From Chalara sp. BL73 (lineage: Eukaryota; Ascomycota; Leotiomycetes; Helotiales): a DNA stretch of 64,000 nucleotides. A program made the translations under genes and the position numbers. Numbering within the stretch: position 1 is the first letter of the stretch; each line of letters opens with the position of its first letter. The notes beneath the pieces were generated by a model, which saw nothing but the letters and a program-made list of their open reading frames with translations, searched no databases and was not told the origin of the DNA. The stretch lies in the NCBI GenBank assembly GCA_918026815.1, contig CAKJVC010000057.1, forward strand, positions 434,001 to 498,000. The letters are read 5' to 3'. Of the stretch, positions 43,877 through 56,761 are shown one piece after another.

Positions 43877-45089
43877 GGTGATGTCGCTCGTCAATGCTCA
43901 GAAATGATTTCTCTTTGTTGGTGTCCGCAGAATCTTTAAGGTGAAGGCGCAGGTGGTGGTGATGGAGAATATATGGTGGTGGCTGGGGACAGGCTTGAGC
44001 GAAGTGTTTGTAACGCAAAGTTATAAAGTATCTGCGACTTTTTTTGTTTTTTTTTTGGCTCGAGAGTGATGGGGTGCTCGTGCACAGTATTTTATGTCTA
44101 TGTTTTATGTAGCTGAGCTGAGCTGAGACGTGCTATGCTGATGGATGCTCGTGTGACGGCGGGAAGGCAAAGCAGGTGAGAGTTTGGCCGTCTCGTCAGA
44201 GTGTTGGAGCTACCACGTGCAAACAGTGGGATGCTATAATGAGACTTTGGCTGATGTCATGTCAAGAGAAACCACACGATATCACACCTGCAAATACATG
44301 TGAGATGTGATAGAGCTGACAGCTAGCTGCTGCTGTTAAGGAGGCGGTAATATTGAACCTATTCACAATGGTTGGAGAGAGGGGGAGATCCTAGTGAAAG
44401 AATCTACGTATCTTCTGTTGTCTTTTAAGGTACTTGTATTTCGGGATATTCCAGGGCCGTTCAACCCCACGCAGGGAGCAGGAGACCCCGCGTTTAGCGA
44501 CAATGAATATTTTTCTTCAGGGCCAACCCTTCTAAACCCACCCTCCTGTAGCCTTACGTCACTCCGCATTTACCACGCTTTGCATCGTCCCTGTCTCTCT
44601 CCCCTAAAAAAGCCCCTAAAAACCCCCCATCCCCTTTTCAGCAGTATGTCCACCATCCTTAAAAATGCTTATATCATCAGCCCTCCCCTCGTTTTAAGCG
44701 TTGTTCGCTTCACCAGGGCTCTAGCCATCTCGTCCAAAAGTGATATCATGCATTTCTGTCGTGCATATGTCTTCCTTCTCATTCGCTTGGAAGCTGCACT
44801 GTTGATCTGTTCAAATCTCCACGGTCATGTTACAATTGTCCCGCTATGTCAATGGTGGACCCTGCGGACCATTTCATTGGGAATTGCTTCTGAAACGGTA
44901 TATGGACCGATTCACACATAGTGGCGTTACTCAAGCACATGCAGCGAAGGTCTACAATTCGTGGAAATGAATGTTGGTGGGTGGTATAGTTGCTAACGCT
45001 ACAAACTCTACAGAAATATTCTATGGTATCGCTGTCTATCATTTCTCGTGGCCAATCATGCTTCCAGAGCTTATTTTTTTTACTTTTAC
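43877..45089. other. Intergenic region
   Basis: Promoter side of the phosphatase inhibitor gene and 3' side of the membrane-protein gene. The open frame 44394-44921 on the plus strand has no supporting features. Confidence 0.4.
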
Positions 45090-47098
45090 TCAAATCATCC
45101 AAGACTTGCCAAAGTCAAGTCCCGTCGGAAGATCTCCCAAGCTCAACCGTCTCAGCGGTTGCACCTTCACAAAGCTCGCTTCGGGAGCATCCGCATCCTC
45201 AAATTCAGTGGCATCAAATCCATGCGCAGTCGCAGTCTCGCCCGCTGAAGTATGCGATCTGCGTACTACGGTGGACTCCCTGATCTGCTGTGGCTGTAAC
45301 ATCTCCATTCGCTCCATGGACTTTTGTGGGTGCTCGAGCCCCTGGTCTTGCCTCCATGAAACAAATTGCCATTGTAGTGGAAACTTGTCAGTCGTCGCTG
45401 GCACGGCAGGAAGCGGTTGTAGAGGAACTCGGGGCTGCGAATGTCTCTCCAGGCCTGCACGAGCAATTGCAGTTCGTGCGAGTTGACGCCGGCTGTGGGT
45501 ACGAGCAATAGACGCTTCGATCTTCCTAATATGGTCTTCCAATTCTTGCTCGTGGTATGAGCATACATAAGCCTGTGGCACTCTTTTGGACGATCCAATC
45601 GTGTTTCTTCTTGATTTGCTCATTTGAGCACCTGGAATTGGTGGCAGCTCTTTACTTGTTCGTCGAAATCGCACTGGAAGCTCCACGTTCGACGCTCGGC
45701 GTTGGAGTGTATGTACGTCGGCTACAGAAACAAGCTGTGACATGGATGCAGTTCTAGACAGCCTCCATTGATGAGGTGGTGGAATGCACGGCGGAGTATA
45801 TCGCAATGTCGGACGAACTGCGACGTCTGGACAGTCGGCTGATCTATATAATATTAGCTACAGCAACAAGTTCCCGATATAGAAAAAACATACCGCATGG
45901 TTGATAGCGGGGATCTCCTTGATCGGTCGCTAATACTGCTGCTAGGTGTGATACTTCTTTGTGTGCGCGGGCGATGTGAAATAGGTCGAGAAGTAGACTC
46001 TCGATCTGAATTGCTTGCATAACCAGAGTTCATAGAACTTCTCGCATAGCCAGCAGACGAACTCCGTGCATATCCAGTTGAACTTCTACCTGAACCATAC
46101 GAGAACTCTGACATGGACATTGATATGGCGGAATCTGAAGGTTCCACGCAGTTCTTGTTTCCTCCATTGCCTCTCAGGCTGTGGGTCCACTCATCGCCCC
46201 AGCCGTGCGATCTCATTCGTTTTGGTGGGTTAGGTAACAGCGGTGTGAGGGGTCTTTCTGGCCATTCTCTTAAGATAGATGTGTTGTTGAGATTGAGAGT
46301 CGGCTTGGGTGGTGCTATTTGCGTTCGAATCTTGTTCTGTGTCTTAACCTCTATCTTCTTTTCTGAGAGATGGCCATTTCCGTCTTGATAGAATGATGTT
46401 TGGGAGACACTCCGTTCATAGGCATCGATATTCTCAGCAAATGAGCCTTCCTTGCGGGTAAATCTAAAGAGCCTGGGCACTTCAAAAGGAAAGTGAGATG
46501 ATTCCAAAGCCGTTAAAATAACGCCGGTGCTTAAACTACCATCATTAGCCGGGAATTGCGTGTAGCGGACATCTACCTACAACGCAAATGTTGCCGCAAC
46601 AAGTCCTCCAATCTGGAGTTTACAAGTGCTGCTTCCTACCAGACACAATGATGGCTTCGCAACTACTATGCAAGATAACACAATGGTAATCAACCAGAAG
46701 AGCAGCGCAACACGTGCAACGATAAAGCACATAGCATGTACCCTTATGACAGGTGGGCGGACAGTGCCTACAGGCTCATTGCTGTCAGCTGCTCTTATGT
46801 GGAAAGCGATATATATTATCGAGATGAGAGACTATAGCTTGGTCAGTGACATGATCATAACTTCTTCTTGGTTCATGCATACTGCCATCAAGAGGGAGCC
46901 CACCGCCGCGTTAGGAACACCATTTCGCACTTGTTTGGAAGAGAATACCGAGCCAGCAACTACAATGCCAACGACGGCCGCGATTCCCATAAAAGCCAAT
47001 GCTGCCAGTACAACTCCGGGTGTCATATATCTCGCCGTCCTCGTCCGGTTAGCGGAACTTGCTGGTAGTGCCTCGTCTACTTCTGGAGAAGCTCCCAT
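45090..47098 (-). CDS. Four-helix fungal membrane protein with Ser-rich cytosolic tail
   Basis: Four exons by eye: 47098..46883, 46831..46640, 46576..45894 and 45843..45090; introns 51, 63 and 50 bp, first with GTATGC donor and CACTGAC branch. The result is 614 aa. Hydrophobic helices at VVLAALAFMGIAAVVGIVVAG (about 27-47), SLLMASLIS..AF (about 66-80), FIVARVALLFWLITIVLSCIVV (about 107-128) and STGVILTAL (about 150). The rest (about residue 165 on) is soluble and rich in Ser/Arg: a block of repeated SSGYARSS-type units (about residue 290-320), then PPIPGAQMSKSRR. The layout is that of a fungal-specific plasma-membrane protein family; function unknown. Start ATG 47098 has GACAATGG context; an ATG at 47206 is a longer alternative. 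Confidence 0.7.
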
Positions 47099-48114
47099 TG
47101 TCACGAACTTGTTGGTTTTTTTAGATGAGGAAGTAGAGTAGAAAATTGAGGTCGTGGAATGATGTTTGATTCTATTTATCCTCTGCGACTCAAGATGAGA
47201 CACCAAGGGCAGGGTAGCAGCGGGCTTTCAAAGACAGTGAGTATTGGATCGATAGTCACTAGGGCAGAAACTCTCTTCCTGATACAGTGAGCGGATAGAA
47301 TGCGACCGAGGAATAGTGGGATACGAATAAGATTGAGAATAAGTCGGATTTTGGGTTCTTCGCCATGTTGGGCCACTGTGTTGATAAACAGAAATTATTA
47401 ATGAAAGGCTGGGCCAAGGAATCGGCCAAAGAGAGACAGTCAAGAGCAAGAGAATGGTTGGAAGACATTGCTTAAGGTGGGTGAACAACCGACGCGGACA
47501 ATGGGATTCAGAGTTCGCGTCCGTGACGGCATTCCGAGCACTCATTCCAGAGGCTGGTTGAGCCTCAAGCATTTACCCCAGACCCCGCCTCGCGCATGGC
47601 ACACTGCACACACCCTGTAGAGCATGTTCTACCTATTTATTTGTATTTCAATTATAGGCTAACATTAATTGGAGGTAGCGTTAGGACCCTGTTCGATCAT
47701 GCGTATGAGAACGGTAGAAACATATTGCTATCCGGGTCTCAAGTCGAGAAACAATGTCACAAATAGATTAATGACGACGCTCCGATTCAACTCTCATTTT
47801 ATTATTCTCTCTACGGACTCTACACAAAATTCAGAGTAGCCGCGAACAATCCACATATCTTATCTCGACAGTACCAGTTGGTGGTATCATCACGTGATAT
47901 AAAAATCTAACGAGCCTTCTCTCTTCGTTATCGCAGCTTCCCGAGTACATGGTTTACAAGACGTGATTACGTTCTTGGGTATAAATAATTGATTGTGCCT
48001 CATGCTGTGTAAATATTTAGATATTAAGTTGATGAGTTATAAATTGTCACGTGGAATGACTGTCCCTTTTCCTGCCTCAAATCTTACCTCAGTTCTTCAA
48101 AAGCATCAATCACC
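47099..48114. other. Intergenic region, divergent promoters
   Basis: Separates the membrane-protein gene (minus) and the HET gene (plus). CACGTG-centred palindrome ATCACGTGAT at about 47889; another GTCACGTGG at about 48047, close to the HET gene start. Confidence 0.45.
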
Positions 48115-50651
48115 ATGCCCCGTCTTCGCTCATGGATTTCTAAAAGTTTAGAGAATACACTCTCAAAACCATCAATACACCGGATCCAGATCCCATCGTT
48201 ACCATCAGATGACCCATTACTGCAATGTCCATGTCACCCACCTTTTCCCAACACAGTAAACACCCTCTGCGGAGAGTGCATCAATTTTGTGAAAGAATGT
48301 CACTGGATCAACATCTTCAAGCTCCCATCTTCGCAATTCTGCAAGGTTTCGAAGCGACAACTCAAAAAGGGTTCTCATGTCTGGGATGGCGATGCGAGCC
48401 AGAGTTTGAATTGGCAATACAAATATAAGCATTGGATATTGGTGAGGGGTTGTCACCTATGTGAGCTAATGGGGGTGAAGTGGGATACACCCGGTGACAA
48501 CGTTCGAATAGGGTCATTTGATGGGAGGAGTGTAGAGATGACGATCGGTGTGAGATTCCATGCACGCGATGGGCGAAACGACGAGGCGTGGATAACTATC
48601 TCTATCGGTGACAGTATGCAACATGATGAGTTTGTTACATTGAGGATGTGGCATGAATGGGCGGAAGGTGAGATTATCTTTTAATTTCTGGAAGTTGATG
48701 GCTCTTGAGCATGGATGTATTGTCTTTGGTTCATGCTACTGATTGCTTAGGACATGGCGAAGAAGGAGATCCATGTGTGCCAGAGATAAAACGAAGACAG
48801 CCGGCAGTGTCGATATCTAGAAAGCCTTCACAGATGGGTCCTTGTACAGCATCTAAAGTTAACCTCGAGCTTGCGAAAGAATGGTTGGAAACATGCATTG
48901 CGGATCATACACGTTGCCTAAGAACTCAACTCAAGGACTCTAAACACCCTTTGAGACTGGTTGCTGTAAGCGCAGAAGGGTCTGATCCGTATTTGTATGA
49001 GATAGCAACAGGGGATCCCATACCAGATTACTTGACACTAAGCCACTGCTGGGGAGCTACGATGCCCCTTAAACTAGAATCGTCATCACTCGAGACCCAC
49101 CGAAAAGCAATACCACTTAAATCTTTGTCCAAGACATTCCAAGATGCTATCTATCTAGTTCGTGACTTGGGTTATCAATACATATGGATTGACTCCTTGT
49201 GCATCATTCAAGATTCAGAGGAAGATTGGCAGAGAGAATCCGAGTTCATGGGAAGTATATACCGGAACTCAATCTGCACACTCGCAGCAACGTCTTCGAC
49301 TGGTGGCGAGGGCGGCCTGTTTAGGTTGCGGAATATTCTAAGGAACCATCGTTGTCAAGTTTGGGGAGACCCTGAACATGCTATTTATATTGATATTGAG
49401 AATGATACTGCTTTAGAAAATTACCGGGAAGATGTTGGAAACGGACCGCTAAATAGTCGAGCCTGGGTCCTCCAAGAACGTTACCTCTCTCCACGGGTTA
49501 TACATTTCACCGCGAACGCTGTTTATTGGGATTGTCATGAGAAACATCTTTGTGACTATGGTCATGAACTCGAGGATAAATCGTCCATCTCCTTTGGCTT
49601 TGATGATGGCTATGCGCGACCATTTCAATTAGATGAACAGATATGGAGCGAGGAATTCTCGGATCGTTGGAAATTTTCAGTTGAGAAATACAGTCAAATG
49701 AACCTCACGAAGGAATCTGATAGATTAGTTGCTTTTCGCGGAGTGGTGAAGTACTACGAAGAATTTACTGGAGGCGAGTGCGTTTCTGGTTTATGGAAGC
49801 AATTCTTCCTGTCGCATCTTCTGTGGAGAGTCGGAGAAGTTTCATTGCGGTTGAGATGTTCAAGTTTAGCTTCGGTACCATCTTGGTCTTGGGCAATAAT
49901 TGGGAAGCCCATAAAATACGCGCCTACGAGTGTTGACAGAATGTCTGCGACCTTTTGGTACCCACTTTCCGATGAAGCCTGGCCAGAGAATTCGCGTTCT
50001 GATCTTGCAGATCCAGATGCTGTTGGGAAATTGATAGAGGAATTAGCAAGAAGAAGAACTCTACGTGTTCATCCAGACAATGGCTATCTATCAGACAGAA
50101 TGTTTTGTGCAACATACAGTGAAGCTACAAGCACGCAAAATTTTGCGGTCATCTCTGGGAAGCTCAATACGGCAACAGGTATCACACTCTTGGTAGATGA
50201 CGCCTTCACTACGGATCAAGAAAGAATTATTATAGAAACACTTCAGATGGAACAAGGGACTCATGAAAGCAAGCGCAACTTGCTCGTTTGCCAATGGCCA
50301 GACTCCTTAGACTTCACTCCCAACGATGTACTCTATTTCCGCGTCCAGGCTGAAGGAGCAAATCGGCCAAAGAGACAACGTTTTCTGAGCAGCCTGTTTT
50401 ACTACAATGACGATAGTATAGATGGCCAAGATGACGCAATGCTAGCACCATATGCATTGCATACCTCTGGCCTTATGTTGGCTGCTACGATGGAATCCCA
50501 TGTTTACAGACGGGTTGGGTATTTCCGAGCTATTGAGACCTTTGGGAAGAGCCCAAAGCCCCACCCCAAAGGCGTTGATGTTGGAGCTCCTATTTTCAAA
50601 GACAGTTGGTTTGGAGAAAGCTGTGAGATGCAGACACTCAAAATTGTCTAA
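48115..50651 (+). CDS. HET-domain (heterokaryon incompatibility) protein
   Basis: Exons 48115..48667 and 48751..50651 (83-bp intron); 817 aa. HET domain from about residue 290: YLTLSHCWG, then LPLKSLSKTFQDAIYLVRDLGYQYIWIDSLCIIQDSEEDWQRES and SIYRNSICTLAATSS, in the usual order. HET proteins trigger cell death or allorecognition reactions when non-self combinations fuse; here only domain membership is seen. The N-terminal 184 residues hold a Cys-rich stretch (CPCHPPFPNTVNTLCGEC, about residue 40), typical of fungal HET proteins. It converges with the FAD monooxygenase gene. Confidence 0.92.
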
Positions 50652-50789
50652 ACTTTAGGGGTGCAGCTTGCCGAAACCAAACAACTGAAGCGTTTTTTTC
50701 ATGGCAAAGATATGTATGTCCAATGGCCTTGGATCGTTTTTCAATGCTCACAGAATCTATATATTCTAAATTTTTCATGAATCCGTCTT

Positions 50790-52064
50790 TCAACTCTTGA
50801 CAATGATCCCTGACTCCAAGATCTTTGCCCGCTTGCTGACTAATGGACTATCTGGCTTGAGGTTATTTAGATCATGAGCATCTAAACAGGCTTGTCGGCT
50901 TAGCAGCACAGCATCATGAGCTCTTGGTCTCATTTCGGCTTGAAAGTTCTCCAGTCCTTCCTTCTGCGATACATTGCCTGAGTGAACAGCAACCAGCTGC
51001 TCTAACAAACGAGCGGCATCTGTGATTCCATGATTTGCGGCTTCACCACGATCTACTTTTTTTAGCGCGTCATGTTCAGTACGGCGAGTCACAGACTTAC
51101 ACATCGTCATAGCATGTGCTGCATCCCCGATAAGAGTTACCTTCCCATCATACGTGGGCCATTCTTGCGTTGGCCAATCCTGGAGCTTGATCTCTAATAC
51201 CTCAGAATCGTCAGGAATATTCTCTACCGCCTTCCTCAACCTGGCTTCAAATGGCTTTGCCATCTGCTTCATTTTCGCGACCCTTTCGCGGTCGAGAGCA
51301 GGGACCTCGTCCTCTTCCGACCTGACGATCCAAGATATGTTCAGTTGACCTTCAAAGTACGCGTCATCTCCTTGCGACCCGTTTACTTCCGGGGTTGACA
51401 GTGTTGAGTACCATAAAAAGACGCCAGTTCCTGGATGACTTCCTTGGAATAACAACGGATCGATGTCTCTCAAAGGTTTCACCTCATCTGCCGTGAGCCG
51501 AAGAGTCACTCCCAAGAGCCGAACAGGAAGCTGATTTAGCCTTCCAGCTTCTTCGCCCACAAGCATTCGCCTTATCTGACTTCCGCTTCCATCAACACCA
51601 ATAAGCATAGAACCTCTAGTCGCCGTCCCATCTGAAAAATTAACTCGTATCGAGTCTTCAGAATCTACAGTGAAGCCACTGACTTGCATATTCCATTTCA
51701 CATCCAATTCTTCCGCCAACAACGCCTTGAACTTCAATCTACTGACTCGCCGCCTCGGACTTGGTGGAATCACATATCTTGGTTTTGCGGTCGCAAGATC
51801 TAAAAACAAAAAACGTCCCGTGTCTTTAATTCCTTGTTGCGGGTCCACTTGGACCTCGTCTATACGATCGTAAAGTGCTGGTGGTAAACACGATTTTAGG
51901 GCTGGGAGTGCCCAATGGATTGTAATCCCCCAACCAGCAGCACGGTCTATATGCATGTCCCGCTCGTATATCTCGAACGGGATTCCATGGTTTTTGAGCC
52001 CTTGCGCGAGGGTGAGTCCGACTACGCCAGCGCCGGCAATTATTATTGGCAGCTTGGTGGACAT
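50790..52064 (-). CDS. FAD-dependent aromatic-type monooxygenase
   Basis: Flavoprotein hydroxylase of the PHBH fold. Exons 52064..51101 and 51052..50790; the 48-bp intron lies inside the GDAAHAMTMYRGE motif, which becomes correct after splicing; 408 aa. Visible: IIIAGAGVVGLTLAQGL (FAD P-P binding), the DG motif around LIGVDGSGSQIRR (about residue 155), and GDAAHAMTMYRGEAANHGITDA. The C-terminus is without a membrane helix. It lies between a HET gene and an NmrA-like gene, but with no synthase nearby, so substrate and pathway are unknown. Confidence 0.92.
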   Translation of the reverse strand: MSTKLPIIIAGAGVVGLTLAQGLKNHGIPFEIYERDMHIDRAAGWGITIHWALPALKSCLPPALYDRIDEVQVDPQQGIKDTGRFLFLDLATAKPRYVIPPSPRRRVSRLKFKALLAEELDVKWNMQVSGFTVDSEDSIRVNFSDGTATRGSMLIGVDGSGSQIRRMLVGEEAGRLNQLPVRLLGVTLRLTADEVKPLRDIDPLLFQGSHPGTGVFLWYSTLSTPEVNGSQGDDAYFEGQLNISWIVRSEEDEVPALDRERVAKMKQMAKPFEARLRKAVENIPDDSEVLEIKLQDWPTQEWPTYDGKVTLIGDAAHAMTMCKSVTRRTEHDALKKVDRGEAANHGITDAARLLEQLVAVHSGNVSQKEGLENFQAEMRPRAHDAVLLSRQACLDAHDLNNLKPDSPLVSKRAKILESGIIVKS

Positions 52065-53416
52065 TTCTTGCCTGTCTCATCGGCGTTTTTGTTTTGCTCG
52101 TTCTCCACAATAGATGAGCTTGGAATGTATTAACCGAATAACCCTATTCCTCTATCAAATTAAAGTTAAGACCTGGAAGAAGCTTGCCCGGAGTTTAGAC
52201 AAGGCGAGTGCTTTATTCTGTTGCATTTGGACACGCAGTCAAATTTACTGGCTGTGAGGAATGCATGTAAGACCACTCCAAAGGCCCACCGAAGCGAGCT
52301 TGATAGGCCGGTAGCTATAGCGCCGCATACGGCACAAAAAATCACCTCATGGCAGGCGCTCATACGACTGAATCTGAAACTATCATATTCTTTGAACTTT
52401 GTTGACGTTGCATGTCAACCCGGGCTGGCATAATAACTCGAGAGTCATCCGTGGCGTGTCTGCCTCAAGCCCCTGGATACAGTCCCGACGGATGCTTCTA
52501 TCGCCGGTTCCGCAAGACCTCTCCGTAAGCTTGAGATTAGTGTTCGGAAGAATGAGTTCTTTTAAAAGATTCTAGAACGAATTCATTTATTACTTAGGAA
52601 GTCGATATAGCAATTTTAGATCACGTGACAAATATGCACAAAACCATGATGGTGGTGGTGAACCATCAGAGAAGAGAGACGTCAATCGTCACAGGTTTGG
52701 GTTTAGCTGGGAATGTTAAGAGAAGAAGAACTGGAGGTCTACAATAAGATATATTGAGACCTGAGGACTCTCTGTGGAACCTCAGATTTCCACTTAATCG
52801 CCGACTGCTCGAAGCCACTAAGTCATGTCTAGCCTGCTCCTATTCCAAATACCTCTATTATATCCAATAATTTTGCATCACTTTGTCTCGGCTTTGACAC
52901 AACGGTCCTCGCCGTCCCAGTCGATATTATGTAACCTAACGAGCTGAGTGTGCTCTAAAGAATGTGGGTGCCGAGATGTGGACGAGCCGAGTCGGCTTGG
53001 GTGGGAGAGTGGGAGGAGAGGTGGGGTTGCCGCTTCTCGACCGCGGCTCCCACATTTGTCAGCCTCTCCCCTCAATTACTACGGTTTAGACTTTGACTAT
53101 GTTGACATCCATGGATCATATTGGCTAAGCAGGTGTTTGAAGCTGTGTTACAGCTGCCACTCCATGGCGGAAGATTCCCCTCAGCTTGCAAATGCGGTCC
53201 TGCCCCGCTCAAGGGAGAGCCGGATTGCGACATTCGTGTTGTTGCTCGCGCTTCCCAGAACTCCCGTCCCGAGAAGTATATATATATGGAGGTCTTTCTC
53301 TTAGAATGTCTCCCAACAATAGCTACATCTTCTACTTACCTATCAGTTGTCCCAACCCGTAACCCTACTCTCCCAAGTCTAGCATTCACACCAAGAACAA
53401 TAAACAGAGCTCCAAT
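52065..53416. other. Intergenic region, divergent promoters
   Basis: Divergent upstream regions of the monooxygenase and the NmrA-like gene. TCACGTGA palindrome at about 52620. No gene seen. A simple TATATATAT run lies at about 53278. Confidence 0.4.
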
Positions 53417-54443
53417 ATGTCTACCATCAGGAACGTTGCTGTCCTTGGCGCCACCGGTACCCTTGGAAAGCCAGTCTTTGATGCACTCCTTAACTCCAAC
53501 AAATTCAACCTTACCGTCGTCACTCGCTCCTCCTCCAAGTCTACTTTCCCGGACTCAGTTACTGTCAAGACCGCGGACTATTCTTCGGTTGATTCGGTGG
53601 CTACTGCTTTCCAAGGACAAGATGCTGTTGTCTCTCTCGTCGGAGTAGGTTCTCAGTCTATTTCATCCTTTGGTTTCTCGATTAGGGTGATTAGAGTGAT
53701 GAGTGCTGACATCGCGTAGAACCAAGGATTCGAAGGCCAAACAGTCCTTGTTGATGCAGCGATTAAGGCTGGAGTAAAACGGTTCCTGCCATCAGAATTC
53801 GGATGCGACCTCGCAAACCCAAACACTGCACAACTACCCATCTTCGGTCATAAAATTGCTATCCGCAAGTACATCGAGGAGAAAGCCGTCGCAAACAAGG
53901 ACTTTACATACACATACGTATGTCATTCCCATCATCCCTTTCCTCTCATTGATAGGTGCTAACAGGAATCAGGTGATTAACGGGCCGTTCCTTGACTGGG
54001 GAATCGAGGTCGGATTCACTCTCGCTCACCAAGAAGGCAAACCACGCATCTTCAACGGCGGCGACCATCTCGTTAGCTCCGCCTCTCTGGCGACCATCGG
54101 AAATGCTGTGGTTGGGGTCCTCACTCACCCCGCCGAGACCGCCAATCGTGACGTCTATGTCGAGGACATCCGCATCTCTCAAAACAAGCTTCTAGCACTT
54201 GCCAAGAAAGCCAATCCCTCGAAGTCCTGGTCTCCTGTCCCAGCAGACGTGGTGGAGGTACGCAAGGCTGCGGATGAGAGGCTTGCTAAGGGGGACCACG
54301 GAGCGTTATTTGAGTATCTCTTCGTCGGCATCTTTGGCGAGGGATATGGTGCATTGTTCGGTAAGACTGATAACGAGCTTCTAGGCATTAAGGGTTGGAC
54401 AGAAGGTGATGTAGAGGCCGTTTGGAAGAAAGTCCTTGCATAA
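53417..54443 (+). CDS. NmrA-like/isoflavone reductase-like NAD(P)-binding protein
   Basis: Exons 53417..53644, 53720..53917 and 53973..54443; introns 75 and 55 bp (second with GCTAAC branch); 298 aa. N-terminal Rossmann loop VAVLGATGTLGKPV; QDAVVSLVG; then KRFLPSEFGCDLANPN, the conserved segment after the cofactor domain; and KYIEEKAVANKDFTYTYVINGPFLDWGIE in which family members have an N-G-x-F-x-x-W. Members are NADPH-dependent reductases or redox-sensing regulators. The specific role cannot be told. Divergent neighbour is an FAD monooxygenase, which could act on the same compound. Confidence 0.92.
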
Positions 54444-55024
54444 AAGAATCGGTGTCCAAAATGATGGGTCCTGTTAATGGATCTTCTACTGACATAACTT
54501 TTCGGTAGCCCCTCTAATGAAATGGTGGCCTTTTCTTAATCCTCCTTCTGCCTCGTCTACACAGCTTCTTGCAAACCTTCACTTTTTTTCAAGTGCAACG
54601 CCCTCTCAGACACGCAACAAATCCTTTCACAGGTTTTTCTCCCCTCTCATTCGCCGCCTTTCCTGCAACACCTGTAGTGAGCCCATCTACCAAATTCCAG
54701 CCTTCTACCGCGTTCCTTCCATTTCACGACTATAAACAAGATCGTTTATAATATGACTCCGCTAAATAGGAACCCAAACTGCTTCACTTCAAGTCACCGC
54801 CTCATCTCCTGCTCACCTTCCCATCACGCCCCTCTCACGCATTTTCCATACGCGTGCTTCTTCCCCTCAACATCCAACCATCTCATCCCTCTCACGCCAT
54901 AGCCTCCCGCCTCTCTCTCTCTCAAATATTTCCATCTTCCGATCTCCTTGTTTCATGTACAGCACGCGTTTTACGGCCCAAGCTAATGTCTCATAGTCTA
55001 CAAGCGCTTTCCAAGCGGGGATCT

Positions 55025-55340
55025 GGGGGTGATCGGGGATATTTCTCGCGCTCTGCCTGCCTCTTGATTAAGTTCTCGAGGCCCAGGGAGCTTTCTAGTA
55101 GCAGTGGCATTTTGCGGGGTCCGGGGGGGTTATATTTTATGTCTATTGGGTTGCGTCGCCTCGCGATTTCAGTTCTCCGAGGGTCGGGCGATTTTTGTAG
55201 GGACTGTGGGGTCTTGGGGGAATTTCATAATTCACGCCAGCATCTCTTGATTGGGTTCTCGAGATATGGATTCCTATCATCGGCTCTTGATAATTTGCTT
55301 ACTGCTTTGGCGGTGGGACCGTGGGGTTAGGGGGGTTCAA
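55025..55340. repeat. Imperfect tandem duplication, unit about 180 bp
   Basis: CTCTTGATTAAGTTCTCGAG at about 55060 is repeated as CTCTTGATTGGGTTCTCGAG about 180 bp downstream. Each is preceded by a run of G and followed at about 70 bp by G-rich sequence (GGTCCGGGGGGGTTATATTT against GGACCGTGGGGTTAGGGGGG). Similarity between the copies is partial. Confidence 0.5.
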
Positions 55341-56693
55341 TTTAATGGGTGAGTGATTTTTCTTTCTTCGATTTTTTTGGTTTTGAGAGAGGATGGGATG
55401 GCTCGGCGTTAGATGGGTATATGGGCCGGGAAGTTTAGGATGTTTGGGTTGGTGGGAGCGTTTTTATGGTTACAGGTGAGTGAATGATTCATTATCTCTG
55501 GTGAGATTTTGTTATGCAGCCTTTACTCACGAAGGATAAGGCTACCAGAGAGTCTACCATGATTTACTTAATGCCTCATATTTTTGGGCACACACACCTA
55601 TGCATGGGAGTATATAGCTTTCAAGGCAAGCCTCAACGCCCCCAAAAAACTTAAACTTGGGAGAACCAGGAGCGTGGGCAGGTGGGGTCAATTTACTAGA
55701 TAAGGGCTTAATTCAGCCATCTGCTGTTGCATACAACCATAGACTGAGGAGAATCGAGCTATCTACTCAGTTCAGCGTAACCAAAACATCAGATGTGTAA
55801 AAAAAGTGGTCGTTTTCACAAAGTCATGCTTTGGTTGCTTAAACAAGCTTTTGAAACCTGGAATCTGACATTTATATATTCACATATCTAGATTTCTATT
55901 TCTTGTTTTCGTAATTAATGTTTAAAATCATCGATTTGATTTCTGGATAATGATATCCACGGCTTGCCCCGTTGTACCGCAGCTTTTAGTTGGTTTTTAA
56001 TAGTTTTTCAATTTTTTTCTTAAAAATTTCGCCAAATACCTTGGTAATCGTTTACAAGTGACTATAGTATATAAGCAAGCGAGATGTAACGATCGGTACC
56101 TTGCGAATCTGTTATACCTACATGCCAAGGGTAAGTCGCGGAATCAAGGGGCATGCGTACCGGGTATGAGTTAAGGGGTAGATACGGAGTGGTCAGAAGA
56201 ACGGCATATATACAGGGTCTGTTCCTATTGTCTAATGATGATCCCTCTGTTTCTTATATCCTTCGTACTAGACCTATAATAGGGCACTATTCACCCTAGT
56301 ATACGCACTCCCATATGCCCCGGTTGTAGCACGTGACCTATGGTATCGTTACACGCGAAATCATAGTTTGTGTTGACAATAAGAAACTAGACTTGAAAAA
56401 GGTGATATTCCGTAGTAAATAATCCATTTAAGAGTCCAATAGATTATATTGCAAATTGATTGAAGTTTCAAATGCAAAATACAAAATTTAAATAAGTTGC
56501 GATTAGAGGCTTGTGTGTCGATCCGCTAATCTAGCCTATATATAGAGCCCTATTTTATTAATTAATTAACCAATTACTTCCTTCATTTAACAAAGACTAA
56601 AAGGAACTATATAAGTAGAATCCGAAGAAAAGCCGGTCATTTAATAGAAAGGCGTAGCTTCTAGATAGTGTTGTTGGGCTGGGTGGCTTATTG

Positions 56694-56761
56694 TGTTGGA
56701 TGGCTGATGGTGTTGGATGGCTGATAGTGTTGGATGGCTGATAGCGTTGGATGGCTGATGG
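56694..56761. repeat. 17-bp tandem repeat, four copies
   Basis: Unit TGTTGGATGGCTGATRG repeated four times head to tail (56694-56710, 56711-56727, 56728-56744, 56745-56761) with only single-base differences. Not coding. Confidence 0.85.

Noticed and set aside
44971..45486. 171-codon plus-strand frame over the Ser-rich tail
   Set aside because: Shadow of the spliced minus-strand gene.
46626..47141. 171-codon plus-strand frame
   Set aside because: Opposite to the exons and two introns of the membrane-protein gene, which splices well; no motif in the plus-strand product.
54854..55330. 158-codon plus-strand frame
   Set aside because: Low-complexity, Leu/Ser-rich, overlaps a partial duplication, no start context or family.
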